A stretch of 64,000 nt of DNA from NCBI GenBank assembly GCA_964581115.1, contig CAZOMY010000002.1, positions 235,433 to 299,432 on the forward strand. The letters run 5' to 3'. Source of the DNA: 2-02-FULL-55-14 sp964581115. GTDB taxonomy: Bacteria; Bacteroidota; Ignavibacteria; UBA10030. A program made the translations under genes and the position numbers. The notes beneath the pieces are model-generated. The model did not search any database. It saw nothing but the letters and a program-made list of their open reading frames with translations, and was not told the origin of the DNA. This document shows, piece after piece, positions 8,481 through 16,435 of the stretch (position 1 is the first letter of the stretch; every line of letters starts with the position of its first letter).

Positions 8481-9371
8481 ATGATCGATCGCAGGACGAA
8501 GGCAGAGCTGATTCTTTTTTCGATCACGTTCATCTGGGGCAGCACCTTCATCGTGACGAAAGACCTGCTTGCCTCCGTCTCGCCGTTCGCGTACATCGGT
8601 CTTCGATTCGCATTGGCCACGGCGCTCTTCGCGCTCATTCGTCCATCCTCTCTTCGCGGGTGGGACGGGGCCTCCGTCCGCGACGGGGCGTTCTTGGGAG
8701 GATTGCTGTTCGGCGGATTTGCGCTCCAGACGGTCGGCCTTCAGACGACGACGGCATCGAAGTCGGCGTTCATCACGGGAATGATGGTGGTCTTCACGCC
8801 GCTATGGCAGGTGGCGATCGAGGGGCGATTGCCGAAGATCGGCACGTGGATCGGCGTCGTGCTGGTGGCGGTGGGCCTTTACATCCTCACCTCTCCTGAC
8901 GGATCGGGCGTGAATGGAGGGGACCTGCTGACGCTGGGTTGCGCCGTGCTGTTCGGCCTGTATATCGTGCTCCTCGACGTGTTCAGCAAGCGCACGGACG
9001 TCTCGAGGCTCGTGATGGCCCAATTCGCCGCTTCGGCGTTGGGAGGCGGCGTTGCTGCACTGATCGTGGAAGACGCTTCTGTTCGATGGTCCGGAGCGAT
9101 GGCGCTTGAGGTCGCCTATCTGTCGGTCTTTGCGACGGTCATTGCCTTGTCGCTTCAGACGGCGTATCAGCGATTCACAACGCCGGCGCGCAGTGCGGTC
9201 ATTTTTTCGCTTGAGCCCGTCATCGCAACCGTGTTGGCGTATCTTCTTGTGGGAGAAAGGATTGGAACGCCCGGGGTGGTGGGTGGGGGGTTGATCTTGG
9301 CGGGCCTGCTCTCATCGGAGCTCTCGGACGTGATCTTCCCGTACCGGTCAGACAATACTGCAGAATCCTGA
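8481..9371 (+). CDS. EamA/DMT-family transporter
   Basis: The 296-residue protein has ten predicted membrane helices in two EamA repeats, with the family signatures FIWGSTFIVTKD near the N-terminus, LRFALATALFALIRP (~40-54) and SLEPVIATVLAYLLVGE in the second repeat. Such proteins export or import metabolites, amino acids or drugs; the substrate cannot be predicted. ATG 8481 places the first helix immediately after a short charged start and lies 5 bases after the DUF362 stop; the frame is open upstream inside that gene. Confidence 0.85.
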   Translation: MIDRRTKAELILFSITFIWGSTFIVTKDLLASVSPFAYIGLRFALATALFALIRPSSLRGWDGASVRDGAFLGGLLFGGFALQTVGLQTTTASKSAFITGMMVVFTPLWQVAIEGRLPKIGTWIGVVLVAVGLYILTSPDGSGVNGGDLLTLGCAVLFGLYIVLLDVFSKRTDVSRLVMAQFAASALGGGVAALIVEDASVRWSGAMALEVAYLSVFATVIALSLQTAYQRFTTPARSAVIFSLEPVIATVLAYLLVGERIGTPGVVGGGLILAGLLSSELSDVIFPYRSDNTAES

Positions 9372-9388
9372 TCTCAGGAATGGACGCC

Positions 9389-9417
9389 TTGAGATTGATG
9401 AAGTGGCTGCCTATATT
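9389..9417 (+). promoter_or_regulatory. Promoter-like site for the FN3-like gene
   Basis: TTGAGA (9389-9394), a 17-base spacer and TATATT (9412-9417). The expected start site near 9424 is only about two bases before the ATG at 9426, so the transcript would be almost leaderless. Confidence 0.5.
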
Positions 9418-9425
9418 CAAACCGT

Positions 9426-9824
9426 ATGCGAACAAGTTTGACCCTGGTGATGGTGGCGTTGATGGCGCTCGTTGCGGCGGCGGCGGTGATCAAAGACCGC
9501 CCGACGGCCATGAGCAACGGAAGCGACATCATCGTCCGCTGGAACTCCGACTCCGAAGCGGGAGTCCAGCACTTCGTCGTGATCCGGAGGGCCGGCACTG
9601 AAGGCGAGTTCATCCCCATCGCGACTGTGGCTCCGAAGGGGGACCATTCCTCGTACGAATACGTCGACCGCTCCGTCTTCAAGGCAACCGCCAGCGTTTT
9701 CCAGTATCGTATCCAGGTCGTCAACGGCCAATCGCCTGCGCCGGTGACGGAGATCGTCACGGTGTCGCACGTCAGTTCGACCGCCCGCCGCACTTGGGGG
9801 AGCATCAAGGCGATGTTCCGCTGA
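9426..9824 (+). CDS. Small exported protein with fibronectin type III-like fold
   Basis: The 132-residue protein has an N-terminal hydrophobic signal or anchor (LTLVMVALMALVAAAAV) followed by a single ~90-residue domain whose pattern (IIVRWNSDSEAGVQHFVVIRR ... FQYRIQVVNG) recalls a fibronectin type III module. No catalytic residues are recognisable. It has its own promoter-like site and almost no leader, so it is probably transcribed separately from the transporter upstream. Function unknown; a periplasmic or surface-adhesion role is only a guess. Confidence 0.6.
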   Translation: MRTSLTLVMVALMALVAAAAVIKDRPTAMSNGSDIIVRWNSDSEAGVQHFVVIRRAGTEGEFIPIATVAPKGDHSSYEYVDRSVFKATASVFQYRIQVVNGQSPAPVTEIVTVSHVSSTARRTWGSIKAMFR

Positions 9825-9894
9825 TCGACGCTCTCGACGTTTGCCGATCTGACCCGTCACCGTCGCCGAGCGACAACGCCTGAGAGTCCCGGCT

Positions 9895-10503
9895 GTGCCT
9901 CGTTCTTCCCTTCGCTCCGACCTACGTCCTGCGCTGATCCTTGCATCCCGTTCTCCGCGACGTCGCCGCTTGCTGCGACAGATCGGCTACGATGTCCGTG
10001 TCATTCCGTCCGGTATCGAAGAGAGGGTCCATCCGGACCATTCTCCCGTGCAATATGTGCGGTCGATCTCGCTTCAGAAGGCCCAGGAGGTCGCGCGTCG
10101 TGTGCGACGGGGGATCGTCATCGGGGCCGATACGGAGGTCGTTCACCGGGGGCGCATCTTCGGCAAACCGACCTCGGCATCCGATGCCCGGCGCATGCTC
10201 CGGGAGCTGAGCGGCCGGACGCACACGGTGCACACCGGCGTGGCGATCGTCGACGCGCGCACCCGTCGGTCGCGCACGTTCGTCGAGTCGACACGCGTCA
10301 CGTTCCGTCGCCTGAGTACGAAGGAGATCGCGGCGTATGTCGCAACGGGTTCTCCCATGGACAAAGCGGGTGCGTACGGCATTCAAGACGACCTGGGGGC
10401 GGTCTTCATCGAACGGGTCGAAGGGTGTTTCACGACGGTTGTCGGATTCCCCTTGGCCCGGTTCCATCGTGAGTTGGAGCGCTTTCTGCGTCGAACGTCA
10501 TAA
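9895..10503 (+). CDS. maf: Maf-type nucleoside triphosphate pyrophosphatase
   Basis: The 202-residue protein is a Maf/YhdE house-cleaning enzyme that hydrolyses dTTP/UTP or modified nucleotides to the monophosphate. Seen motifs: LASRSPRRRRLL (17-28), the catalytic-base region GADTEV (~97), GKP, ELSGRTHTVHTGVA, DKAGAYGIQ and EGCFTTVVGFP, in family order. The start is a GTG at 9895, inferred because only ~16 residues precede the LASRSPRR strand and no ATG fits. The gap to the mutase small subunit is 10 bases, so the two are co-transcribed. Confidence 0.88.
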   Translation: MPRSSLRSDLRPALILASRSPRRRRLLRQIGYDVRVIPSGIEERVHPDHSPVQYVRSISLQKAQEVARRVRRGIVIGADTEVVHRGRIFGKPTSASDARRMLRELSGRTHTVHTGVAIVDARTRRSRTFVESTRVTFRRLSTKEIAAYVATGSPMDKAGAYGIQDDLGAVFIERVEGCFTTVVGFPLARFHRELERFLRRTS

Positions 10504-10513
10504 CGGAGGTCGC

Positions 10514-10930
10514 ATGGCTCGGAAGATCAGGGTGCTGGTGGCAAAGGCAGGACTCGACGGTCACGATCGCGGTGCCAAGGTCGTCGCGGCGGCGTTGCGC
10601 GATGCGGGCATGGAGGTCATCTATACCGGCCTCAGGAAGACGCCCGAGATGATCGTTGCGGCCGCCGTTCAAGAAGACGTTGATGTCATCGGCGTGAGCC
10701 TGCTCAGCGGCGCGCATATGACGATCTTTCCCCGCCTACTCACGCTGATGAAAGAGCAGGGGTTGAACGACGTTCTGCTATTCGGCGGAGGGATCATCCC
10801 TCAGGAGGACATCAAGACGCTCAAGGCGCAGGGAGTGGGGGAATTGTTCACACCGGGGGCATCGACATTGGACATCGTCGCCTATGTTCGCTCGTGGGCA
10901 GAGGAACATCGAGCCGAGGCGGTCTCATGA
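10514..10930 (+). CDS. B12-binding small subunit of split acyl-CoA mutase (IcmB-like)
   Basis: The 138-residue protein is a stand-alone cobalamin-binding Rossmann-like domain: KAGLDGHDRGAK carries the DxHxxG histidine that ligates cobalt from below, with SLLSGAH and GGGIIPQED as the other two B12 loops. Its size matches separate IcmB/archaeal-type mutase small subunits. It would pair with the large subunit at 4758-6413, about 4.1 kb upstream on the same strand. ATG 10514 follows GGAGG with normal spacing. No MeaB/ArgK-like G-protein chaperone gene lies nearby. Confidence 0.9.
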   Translation: MARKIRVLVAKAGLDGHDRGAKVVAAALRDAGMEVIYTGLRKTPEMIVAAAVQEDVDVIGVSLLSGAHMTIFPRLLTLMKEQGLNDVLLFGGGIIPQEDIKTLKAQGVGELFTPGASTLDIVAYVRSWAEEHRAEAVS

Positions 10931-11010
10931 GTGACGGACGGGCTTCGCAGCGGTGAGGGGGCCTTCCGGTTCGAGATCGTTCGGGTCGTCGCATCGTCGA
11001 CGGCTCGTAC

Positions 11011-11049
11011 AACAAAAGCCCCGTCCGGGTTTCGGACGGGGCTTTTGTT
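11011..11049. terminator. Bidirectional terminator hairpin
   Basis: A perfect 17-bp stem with a 5-base loop; the GC core is GCCCCGTCCG/CGGACGGGGC and the A/T ends (AACAAAA and TTTTGTT) serve as U-tracts in both directions. It separates the convergent mutase small subunit (+) and cold-shock gene (-). Confidence 0.85.
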
Positions 11050-11069
11050 GCTTCAACGGCGGATGGTGC

Positions 11070-11270
11070 TCAGATCTTGGAGACCTTCACGGCCTGGAGA
11101 CCCTTAGGGCCCTGCTCAACTTCGAACTGCACCTTGTCGCCTTCGTTGAGCGTCTTGTAGCCCTCTCCGTCGATGGATTTGTAATGCACAAAGACATCCT
11201 CACCCGAGGATCGCTTGATGAAGCCGTAGCCTTTGGCATTGTTGAACCACTTGACCGTACCTTGTTCCAT
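11070..11270 (-). CDS. Cold-shock domain protein
   Basis: The 66-residue single cold-shock domain protein is an RNA/ssDNA-binding chaperone. RNP1 reads KGYGFIKR (13-20) and RNP2 DVFVHY (25-30), both intact, with the usual C-terminal GPKGLQAVKVSKI strand. The start at 11270 is fixed by the MEQGTVKWFN N-terminus; upstream in-frame codons do not look coding. A leader of roughly 200 bases may lie between it and the end of the polymerase-like gene, as often found for cold-shock mRNAs. Confidence 0.95.
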   Translation of the reverse strand: MEQGTVKWFNNAKGYGFIKRSSGEDVFVHYKSIDGEGYKTLNEGDKVQFEVEQGPKGLQAVKVSKI

Positions 11271-11491
11271 ACGGTACCTTCCATCTGAACGTGAAACATG
11301 CACACCAGGCCTTTGTCTCCAGAACGCGATGGTGGCGAGGCCGTTGGGCCCGCTCCCACAGTGTTCAGCTCGCTGCGTTCGTGAAGCCGGCGGTATCCGC
11401 CTTGAATATCCGCTCCGCACCCCGCCTGAATCGCCGCGACAGCCAAACCGACTGGCGGTGAAGCAAAACCGGTGTTGTGAATTACGCCAGC

Positions 11492-11520
11492 AACTTATCT
11501 CTCCCCACAGTCAAAATCAA
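11492..11520 (-). promoter_or_regulatory. Possible promoter of the cold-shock gene
   Basis: On the minus strand TTGATT (11520-11515), 17-base spacer, TAAGTT (11497-11492). The -35 overlaps the stop codon of the polymerase-like gene. Start near 11485 would give a ~215-base leader. The stretch 11271-11516 holds no gene that I can support. Confidence 0.3.
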
Positions 11521-13784
11521 GTCGGCTTCGGCGGAATGTCCAGCCAGATCCCTTTGTCCGGGCCTGCTGTCGGATCGCCCCTCTCGGAGGAGCCGAAGGA
11601 GTGTCGGAGGAGTTCGATCTCGTCGTCCTTGAACGAGAAGAGGCCCTCCTCCCCGAAAATCAGCGAAAAGTCGCGCTCGGACACGAGAGGCCGATAGCGC
11701 TCCAGCGACTGCCGAAGGCGGTCAAGATAGTATTCGGTATTCTCATCGGGAGCCGACGGATCCCAGAACTCCGCCAAGCAGCTCATGTCGGCCATCGGTA
11801 GATCGCGTCGATTGCCGGCGATATAGTACACCACGGTGCTGCCCGCTTCATGGGACTGACGCCGAGGCGGGGTTGCTTCATCGGATGGGTTCTGGGGAGG
11901 CTGCGCGCGCAGCAGTGCTTCGTAGGGCGCCGACGGATTGCGGCGATGGGCTCCACGGTCGCGCACATAGTCCCCCAGTGATCCGGCCAGCGTTTCACGA
12001 CGGCAGAATTCCGACACGTGCCACGCCCGGGCTTTGATGCGTCGAGTGGTCTCGGCGGTCAACTGATGCAACAGGTTCCATTGACGACGAAGGACCAGAA
12101 CGATCGCTCGAGCGTGATACTCGCGAATGAACGCTTCGGGCGAGCGGTACGTGTGTGGGCGTGGAAGCTGAACGACCGCCTGTCGGGAGAGACCGTGCAT
12201 GATCCTGGGGGCCAGTGAGACGAGCGCCTCGAACGTTCGGAGCGGCACCGCACGAAGTCCGGACGGTAGTGCCTCGTTCACCTTGTTCCAGAAGAGCGCC
12301 CGTCGGTCATCGTCCGTGACATTGTCTGGATATTGCACATATAAGCGGTCGCCGACCTCTTGAATGACCTCGACATTGTGACGCCGCAGGATCGTTGCGA
12401 CCTCTGCAGCCGTGTCTGCGATCGCATGGTCGAGACGCTCAGCAATGTTCGACACATGAAGTCGCGAAGTGCGTGCGCGCACGGCGTCGGTCAAACCGGT
12501 GAGCAAGGCAATGGCGATGGTACGGTCGGACCCCGTCGCAGGAGACTTGAAGACGGGCTCCCATTGATCGCGAAGCTCGCGGACCCACTCGGGCTGAGAA
12601 CCTGTTGCGGCCTCACCCAGGCGTTGCCATGCAGCTGCCTTCGAGGGGACGAGCACGAGTTCAGCCGCGGGGGCATACCAGCCGCTCGTCCCTGACGGAA
12701 CGACCTCCTGCTGGGCGGATATGTGCGGTCCTGACGAAGGGATCGATGCTCCTCGACGCAGACATTCCCGCATCAGCCAGGCCTCCAGCCAGTGACCTGG
12801 TCCCGTTCGCAGAAAGCGGTCTGGAGGGAGTGGAACGGCAGACATGAGGGGCAGCATGGCCGACCACCACCGATCGGCCCATCGGCGAGCATCAAAGCAA
12901 CGCTTTGCGAGGTTTGAAACCGGGGCCGTCCGTTGCACGGCCCGGGTCTCGGTCACGATCGCCTGGATCGTCGGTCCGGCGTGGCGGAGCGCTTCGACCG
13001 GCTCCAGAGCAATGCGGCCGGGCAACTCCCATGGTCCTTTGCCAATCGGCGTTGCAGTTGTTCGCAGCGACGTTGCTTCGCGGCCGAACGAAGGGTCGAT
13101 GCCATGCAGTGCGCACCGTTCGGCGATATACGGAAGTGTAAAGCCGAGCAGTTCGATCCCCTCTACCACGTCAGGATCGATCGTTGTGAACCATTCCAAG
13201 AATTCACCGAGCAACGCGGCTTCGTCCTGCTTCCTGATCCTGAATGTGCTTTTTCGCCCGTCAGAGATCGTGGCCGCGATCGCCAGGATGCAGTCTTGCG
13301 ATCGGTCCGGCCGGCTCGGCCGACCCGGCGGAGAGGCGGTCTCGATGGCCAGTTGAAGTCGGACAAGGTTCTCGGCCGAGAGACCGCTGAAGAAGGATTC
13401 GCCGGACGCGGTCAACCATTGTTCCGCGGGGTCGGGCAGGAAGAGAAGGCCCGGCAGTTCGAGATAGGAGGAGATCCGCTGGCGGCGACGTTCGCTTTCG
13501 AGGGAGAGGATCTTCTGAATGGCGTCCCATGCCTGCGGCCATCGTTCAAATCGAATGAGTGTTCGGAGCTCCCCCTCTCCGGTCAATGATGAGGCGGTCC
13601 CCGCTGACTCTCTTTCAAGCAAGGAAGGGTCGGCGAGGGCAAGCCATGGTTGGAATGGGACCGATTCGGCGACGACTGTACGGCCGGTCCGCCGGTAGAT
13701 GCGCAGCGAACGGTCGTCCCACGGTCGGATCCCGACGATGCTGTCCACCGATGATGCTCCCCTCGGCGTGAAGGCGCTGATCAA
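11517..13784 (-). CDS. Catalytically degraded family B DNA polymerase homologue
   Basis: The 755-residue protein follows the family B polymerase layout but with broken active sites. Exo I, normally DIET, reads LQLAIET (A146). Exo II reads DPDVVEGIELLGFTLPYI (203-220), recognisable as the DPDVIxGxNxxxFDLPYL block but with T216 for the catalytic Asp. Polymerase motif C, normally DTDG, reads VGDR within QEVGDRLYV (476-483). No DxxSLYPS motif A is present. Thumb-like features remain: FCRRETL (~593-599) and EYYLDRL (684-690). A DNA-binding or scaffolding role is more likely than synthesis. The start TTG at 13784 overlaps the slipin stop (TTGA); GTG at codon 13 is the alternative. Confidence 0.7.
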   Translation of the reverse strand: MISAFTPRGASSVDSIVGIRPWDDRSLRIYRRTGRTVVAESVPFQPWLALADPSLLERESAGTASSLTGEGELRTLIRFERWPQAWDAIQKILSLESERRRQRISSYLELPGLLFLPDPAEQWLTASGESFFSGLSAENLVRLQLAIETASPPGRPSRPDRSQDCILAIAATISDGRKSTFRIRKQDEAALLGEFLEWFTTIDPDVVEGIELLGFTLPYIAERCALHGIDPSFGREATSLRTTATPIGKGPWELPGRIALEPVEALRHAGPTIQAIVTETRAVQRTAPVSNLAKRCFDARRWADRWWSAMLPLMSAVPLPPDRFLRTGPGHWLEAWLMRECLRRGASIPSSGPHISAQQEVVPSGTSGWYAPAAELVLVPSKAAAWQRLGEAATGSQPEWVRELRDQWEPVFKSPATGSDRTIAIALLTGLTDAVRARTSRLHVSNIAERLDHAIADTAAEVATILRRHNVEVIQEVGDRLYVQYPDNVTDDDRRALFWNKVNEALPSGLRAVPLRTFEALVSLAPRIMHGLSRQAVVQLPRPHTYRSPEAFIREYHARAIVLVLRRQWNLLHQLTAETTRRIKARAWHVSEFCRRETLAGSLGDYVRDRGAHRRNPSAPYEALLRAQPPQNPSDEATPPRRQSHEAGSTVVYYIAGNRRDLPMADMSCLAEFWDPSAPDENTEYYLDRLRQSLERYRPLVSERDFSLIFGEEGLFSFKDDEIELLRHSFGSSERGDPTAGPDKGIWLDIPPKPT

Positions 13785-14539
13785 CGGCTTCTGGTACCGG
13801 CCTTCAGGAACGGTTTGAGCAGGTCGATCGGGACGGGAAAGATCGTTGTCGAGTTGTTCTCCGTTGCGATCTCCCGGAGCGTCTGGAGGTAGCGAAGCGT
13901 CAGAGCGCTTGGCTGCTGGGCAAGCACCTTGGCGGCGTCGGCCAGCTTCTTCGAAGCTTGGAACTCACCCTCGGCCGCAATGACCTTGGAGCGGCGTTCG
14001 CGTTCGGCCTCGGCCTGCTTGGCCATGGCACGCTGCATTTCCTGCGGAAGATCGATATGCTTGACTTCGACCGTGGAGACTTTGATCCCCCAGGGCTCGG
14101 TCTGGTGGTCGATGATCTTCTGCAGCTGCAGGTTGATCTTGTCGCGTTCGGCCAGCAACTCATCCAGCTCCGACTGGCCGAGGACGCTGCGCAACGTGGT
14201 CTGCGACAATTGAGAGGTCGCAAACATATAGTTCTCGACCTGCACGATGGCGTTCTCCGGGTGCACGACGCGGAAGTAGACGACGGCGTTGACCTTGAGC
14301 GAGACGTTGTCCTTGGTGATAACGTCCTGCGGGGGCACGTCGAACACAACGGTCCGCAGACTGACCTTGACCATGCGATCGATGAAGGGCCACAGCCAGA
14401 TGATGCCCGGGCCTTTCGTTCCCAGCAGGCGTCCAAGACGGAAGATGACGCCGCGTTCGTACTCACGCAGGATCTTGATCGCATTGGCGATCAGGAGGAC
14501 GATCAGCGCCAGAGGCAGAATGATGAAGGGTATGTTCAT
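13781..14539 (-). CDS. Slipin/stomatin-like SPFH membrane protein
   Basis: The 252-residue protein has one N-terminal membrane hairpin/helix (IPFIILPLALIVLLIANAI), then the SPFH domain (REYERGVIFRLGRLLG, FDVPPQDVITKDNV) and an Ala/Glu-rich coiled coil (EMQRAMAKQAEAERERR). It scaffolds membrane microdomains, commonly with an NfeD partner, which is encoded just upstream and overlaps it by 4 bases (ATGA). The ATG at 14539 is preferred over longer forms because it directly precedes the membrane anchor. Its own stop overlaps the TTG start of the polymerase-like gene, linking the three genes. Confidence 0.9.
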   Translation of the reverse strand: MNIPFIILPLALIVLLIANAIKILREYERGVIFRLGRLLGTKGPGIIWLWPFIDRMVKVSLRTVVFDVPPQDVITKDNVSLKVNAVVYFRVVHPENAIVQVENYMFATSQLSQTTLRSVLGQSELDELLAERDKINLQLQKIIDHQTEPWGIKVSTVEVKHIDLPQEMQRAMAKQAEAERERRSKVIAAEGEFQASKKLADAAKVLAQQPSALTLRYLQTLREIATENNSTTIFPVPIDLLKPFLKAGTRSR

Positions 14540-15834
14540 GTCCGATCCTCTTCGTTGCGTTGATGCGGTGACACGATGAGCTGCAAGCCCTCGACCCGCC
14601 TGATCGTCACGATCGATCCCGCGGCGATTCGAGAACCGTCGCTGCGAGCGTTCCACAATTCACCCTGCAGGTCCACCGTCCCGTCGGGGCTCAGGTCGGT
14701 TCTGGCGACGGCCGTACGGCCCAAAAGGCTTTCCAAGCCGGAAGCGGGGCGCACGCGTTGCGCACGAAGGCCCAGGCCGATCACGACGAGAAAGAAAAGC
14801 GCTGTAAGTCCGGAGGCGAGCAGGATGACGCTCCAGGAGATCTCCACGAGTTCCAGACCCGACGTCGGACGAATCAGCATGGCCGAACCGAGCAGAAGGG
14901 CGATCGCTCCGCCGACGGCCAGCAAGCCGTGGCTGGTCACCTTTACTTCCAACAGGAACAGGATGATGGCGAACACGATGAGGGCGATGCCGGCATAACT
15001 GAACGGGAGCGTCTGGAGTGCGTATAAGGCCAGGATCATGCAGATGCCCCCGACGACGCCGGGGAGGATGGACCCCGGATTGTAGAGCTCGAACAGCAGG
15101 CCGTAGAGGCCGAGTAAGAACAGGATGTAAGCAATGTTGGGGTCGCTCAGGACTCCGAGTAATGTCTCGGCAAAATTCGGAGGCAGCTCTTCGATCTTCG
15201 CGGGCGCAAGGGACAGCACGATCGCGGAGGCGCCGGAGCGTACGGCACGGCCATGGAGAGAATCCAGCAGGGCTGATTCCGATGCGGCGACAAGGTCGAC
15301 CACGCCGCTGTCGAGCGCCTCATCGGCCGAGAGAGCCACGCTGTTGCGAACGGCATTCTCGGCCCACGACAGGTTCCGGCGCCGTTGTTGGGCGATCGCA
15401 CGTACGAACGCTGCAGCGTCATTCGTGGCCTTGGCGCTCATCACGGAGTCCATGGCTCCCTGCATTCCCACCGGATGCGCCGCGCCAATGTTGGTACCGG
15501 GAGCCATGACGGCGACATCGCCGGCAAGCGTGATGAAGACGCCGGCGGAACCGGCCTGTGCTCCGGCGGGGGTGACATACACGATGACCGGAACGGCAGA
15601 CTCCAGAATGGCACTTACGATCGTCCGCGTCGACTGAAGCAATCCGCCCGGTGTATTCAGACGGATCAAAATCGCGCTCGAAGAGCGTTCGGGCGCGATG
15701 CCGATGCCACGGACCACATACTCGGCAGTGGCCGGGGTGATGGGACCGTCGACCGTCAGCGCCAGGACGGATTGGGCCTGCAGAGGGAGGGTGAGGATCG
15801 CCGAGAAGGTGGCGAGAACGGCCCAACGTGACAA
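14536..15834 (-). CDS. nfeD: NfeD-type membrane serine protease (ClpP class)
   Basis: The 432-residue protein has a signal peptide (cleavage near AQS, ~22), a ClpP-like serine protease domain (~25-230), four to five membrane helices (~235-365) and a C-terminal OB-fold NfeD domain. The Ser-Lys dyad is visible: S96 in AGAQAGSAG and K135 in MSAKATND, matching the archaeal homologue that cleaves stomatin. The slipin partner follows with a 4-base overlap, so protease and substrate are co-translated. A tRNA-Ser gene lies immediately upstream on the same strand. Confidence 0.92.
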   Translation of the reverse strand: MSRWAVLATFSAILTLPLQAQSVLALTVDGPITPATAEYVVRGIGIAPERSSSAILIRLNTPGGLLQSTRTIVSAILESAVPVIVYVTPAGAQAGSAGVFITLAGDVAVMAPGTNIGAAHPVGMQGAMDSVMSAKATNDAAAFVRAIAQQRRRNLSWAENAVRNSVALSADEALDSGVVDLVAASESALLDSLHGRAVRSGASAIVLSLAPAKIEELPPNFAETLLGVLSDPNIAYILFLLGLYGLLFELYNPGSILPGVVGGICMILALYALQTLPFSYAGIALIVFAIILFLLEVKVTSHGLLAVGGAIALLLGSAMLIRPTSGLELVEISWSVILLASGLTALFFLVVIGLGLRAQRVRPASGLESLLGRTAVARTDLSPDGTVDLQGELWNARSDGSRIAAGSIVTIRRVEGLQLIVSPHQRNEEDRT

Positions 15835-15852
15835 GGGACCTCCTCAGGTCGG

Positions 15853-15942
15853 TGGCGGAGAGAGTGGGATTCGAACCCACGATACCCTTTCGGGTATACA
15901 CGCGTTCCAGGCGTGCCAGTTCAACCACTCCTGCATCTCTCC
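15853..15942 (-). tRNA. tRNA-Ser (anticodon GGA)
   Basis: Minus-strand gene. Acceptor GGAGAGA (15942-15936) pairs with TCTCTCC; the anticodon arm CACGC-CTGGAAC-GCGTG gives GGA; a long variable arm (TATACCC-GAAA-GGGTATC) marks a class II serine tRNA; the T arm contains GGTTCGAATCC. Discriminator is G and CCA is encoded (15855-15853). Confidence 0.95.
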
Positions 15943-15957
15943 TCGACTACTGGAGAC

Positions 15958-15986
15958 AGGATACGAAGAATTGACCGTAGTTTCAA
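15958..15986 (-). promoter_or_regulatory. Promoter of tRNA-Ser(GGA)
   Basis: On the minus strand TTGAAA (15986-15981), 17-base spacer, TATCCT (15963-15958). Predicted start ~15951, about nine bases before the mature tRNA 5' end. Confidence 0.55.
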
Positions 15987-16042
15987 TCCGTGACATTCCT
16001 TACAAAAAGGCGTACGTTCCGCCAGCATCTCCCCGACCCGCC

Positions 16043-16435
16043 ATGGCTCACACGATCCTGGTTGCCGAAGATCAGGTCAGTATCCGACACCTGATCGAGT
16101 ACAAGCTGCGTAACAGCGGCTTCGAAGTTGCGTCCGTCGATAATGGGGAAGCGGCATTGGCGCAGGCCCGAGCACTCGTGCCGGACCTGATCCTGCTCGA
16201 CGTCATGATGCCGTTGATGACAGGTTTTGAGGTCCTGGTGGCTCTCAAGGCCGATCCCAAGACCCGCGAGATACCGGTCCTGCTCGTAACGGCGCAGACC
16301 AAGGAGCATGAAGTGCTCCGGGGCCTCGAATTGGGTGCGGAAGACTACATCACCAAACCATTCAGTCCGAATGAACTGGCCGCCCGCGTCAAAAAGACGC
16401 TCTTGACGCGTGGCCGCTCCTCCTCAGCGACCTGA
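16043..16435 (+). CDS. Single-domain response regulator (CheY-like)
   Basis: The 130-residue receiver domain has the acidic pocket E9/D10, phospho-acceptor D53 (LILLDVMMP), the T-switch in VLLVTAQT and the lysine of ITKPF. There is no output domain, so it must signal by protein contact. Its stop overlaps the following HEAT-repeat gene (TGATG), which in turn overlaps a glycosyltransferase, suggesting that phosphorylation controls polysaccharide synthesis through the HEAT protein. No histidine kinase gene is adjacent. Confidence 0.9.
   Translation: MAHTILVAEDQVSIRHLIEYKLRNSGFEVASVDNGEAALAQARALVPDLILLDVMMPLMTGFEVLVALKADPKTREIPVLLVTAQTKEHEVLRGLELGAEDYITKPFSPNELAARVKKTLLTRGRSSSAT

Noticed and set aside
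11517..13784. Active DNA polymerase II-like enzyme
   Set aside because: Aspartates of exo I, exo II and motif C are replaced and motif A is absent, so activity cannot be supported.
15971..15999. Promoter for the response regulator at 16043 (TTGACC-17-CATTCC)
   Set aside because: The -10 is too far from consensus to support, and the same bases hold the better minus-strand tRNA promoter.
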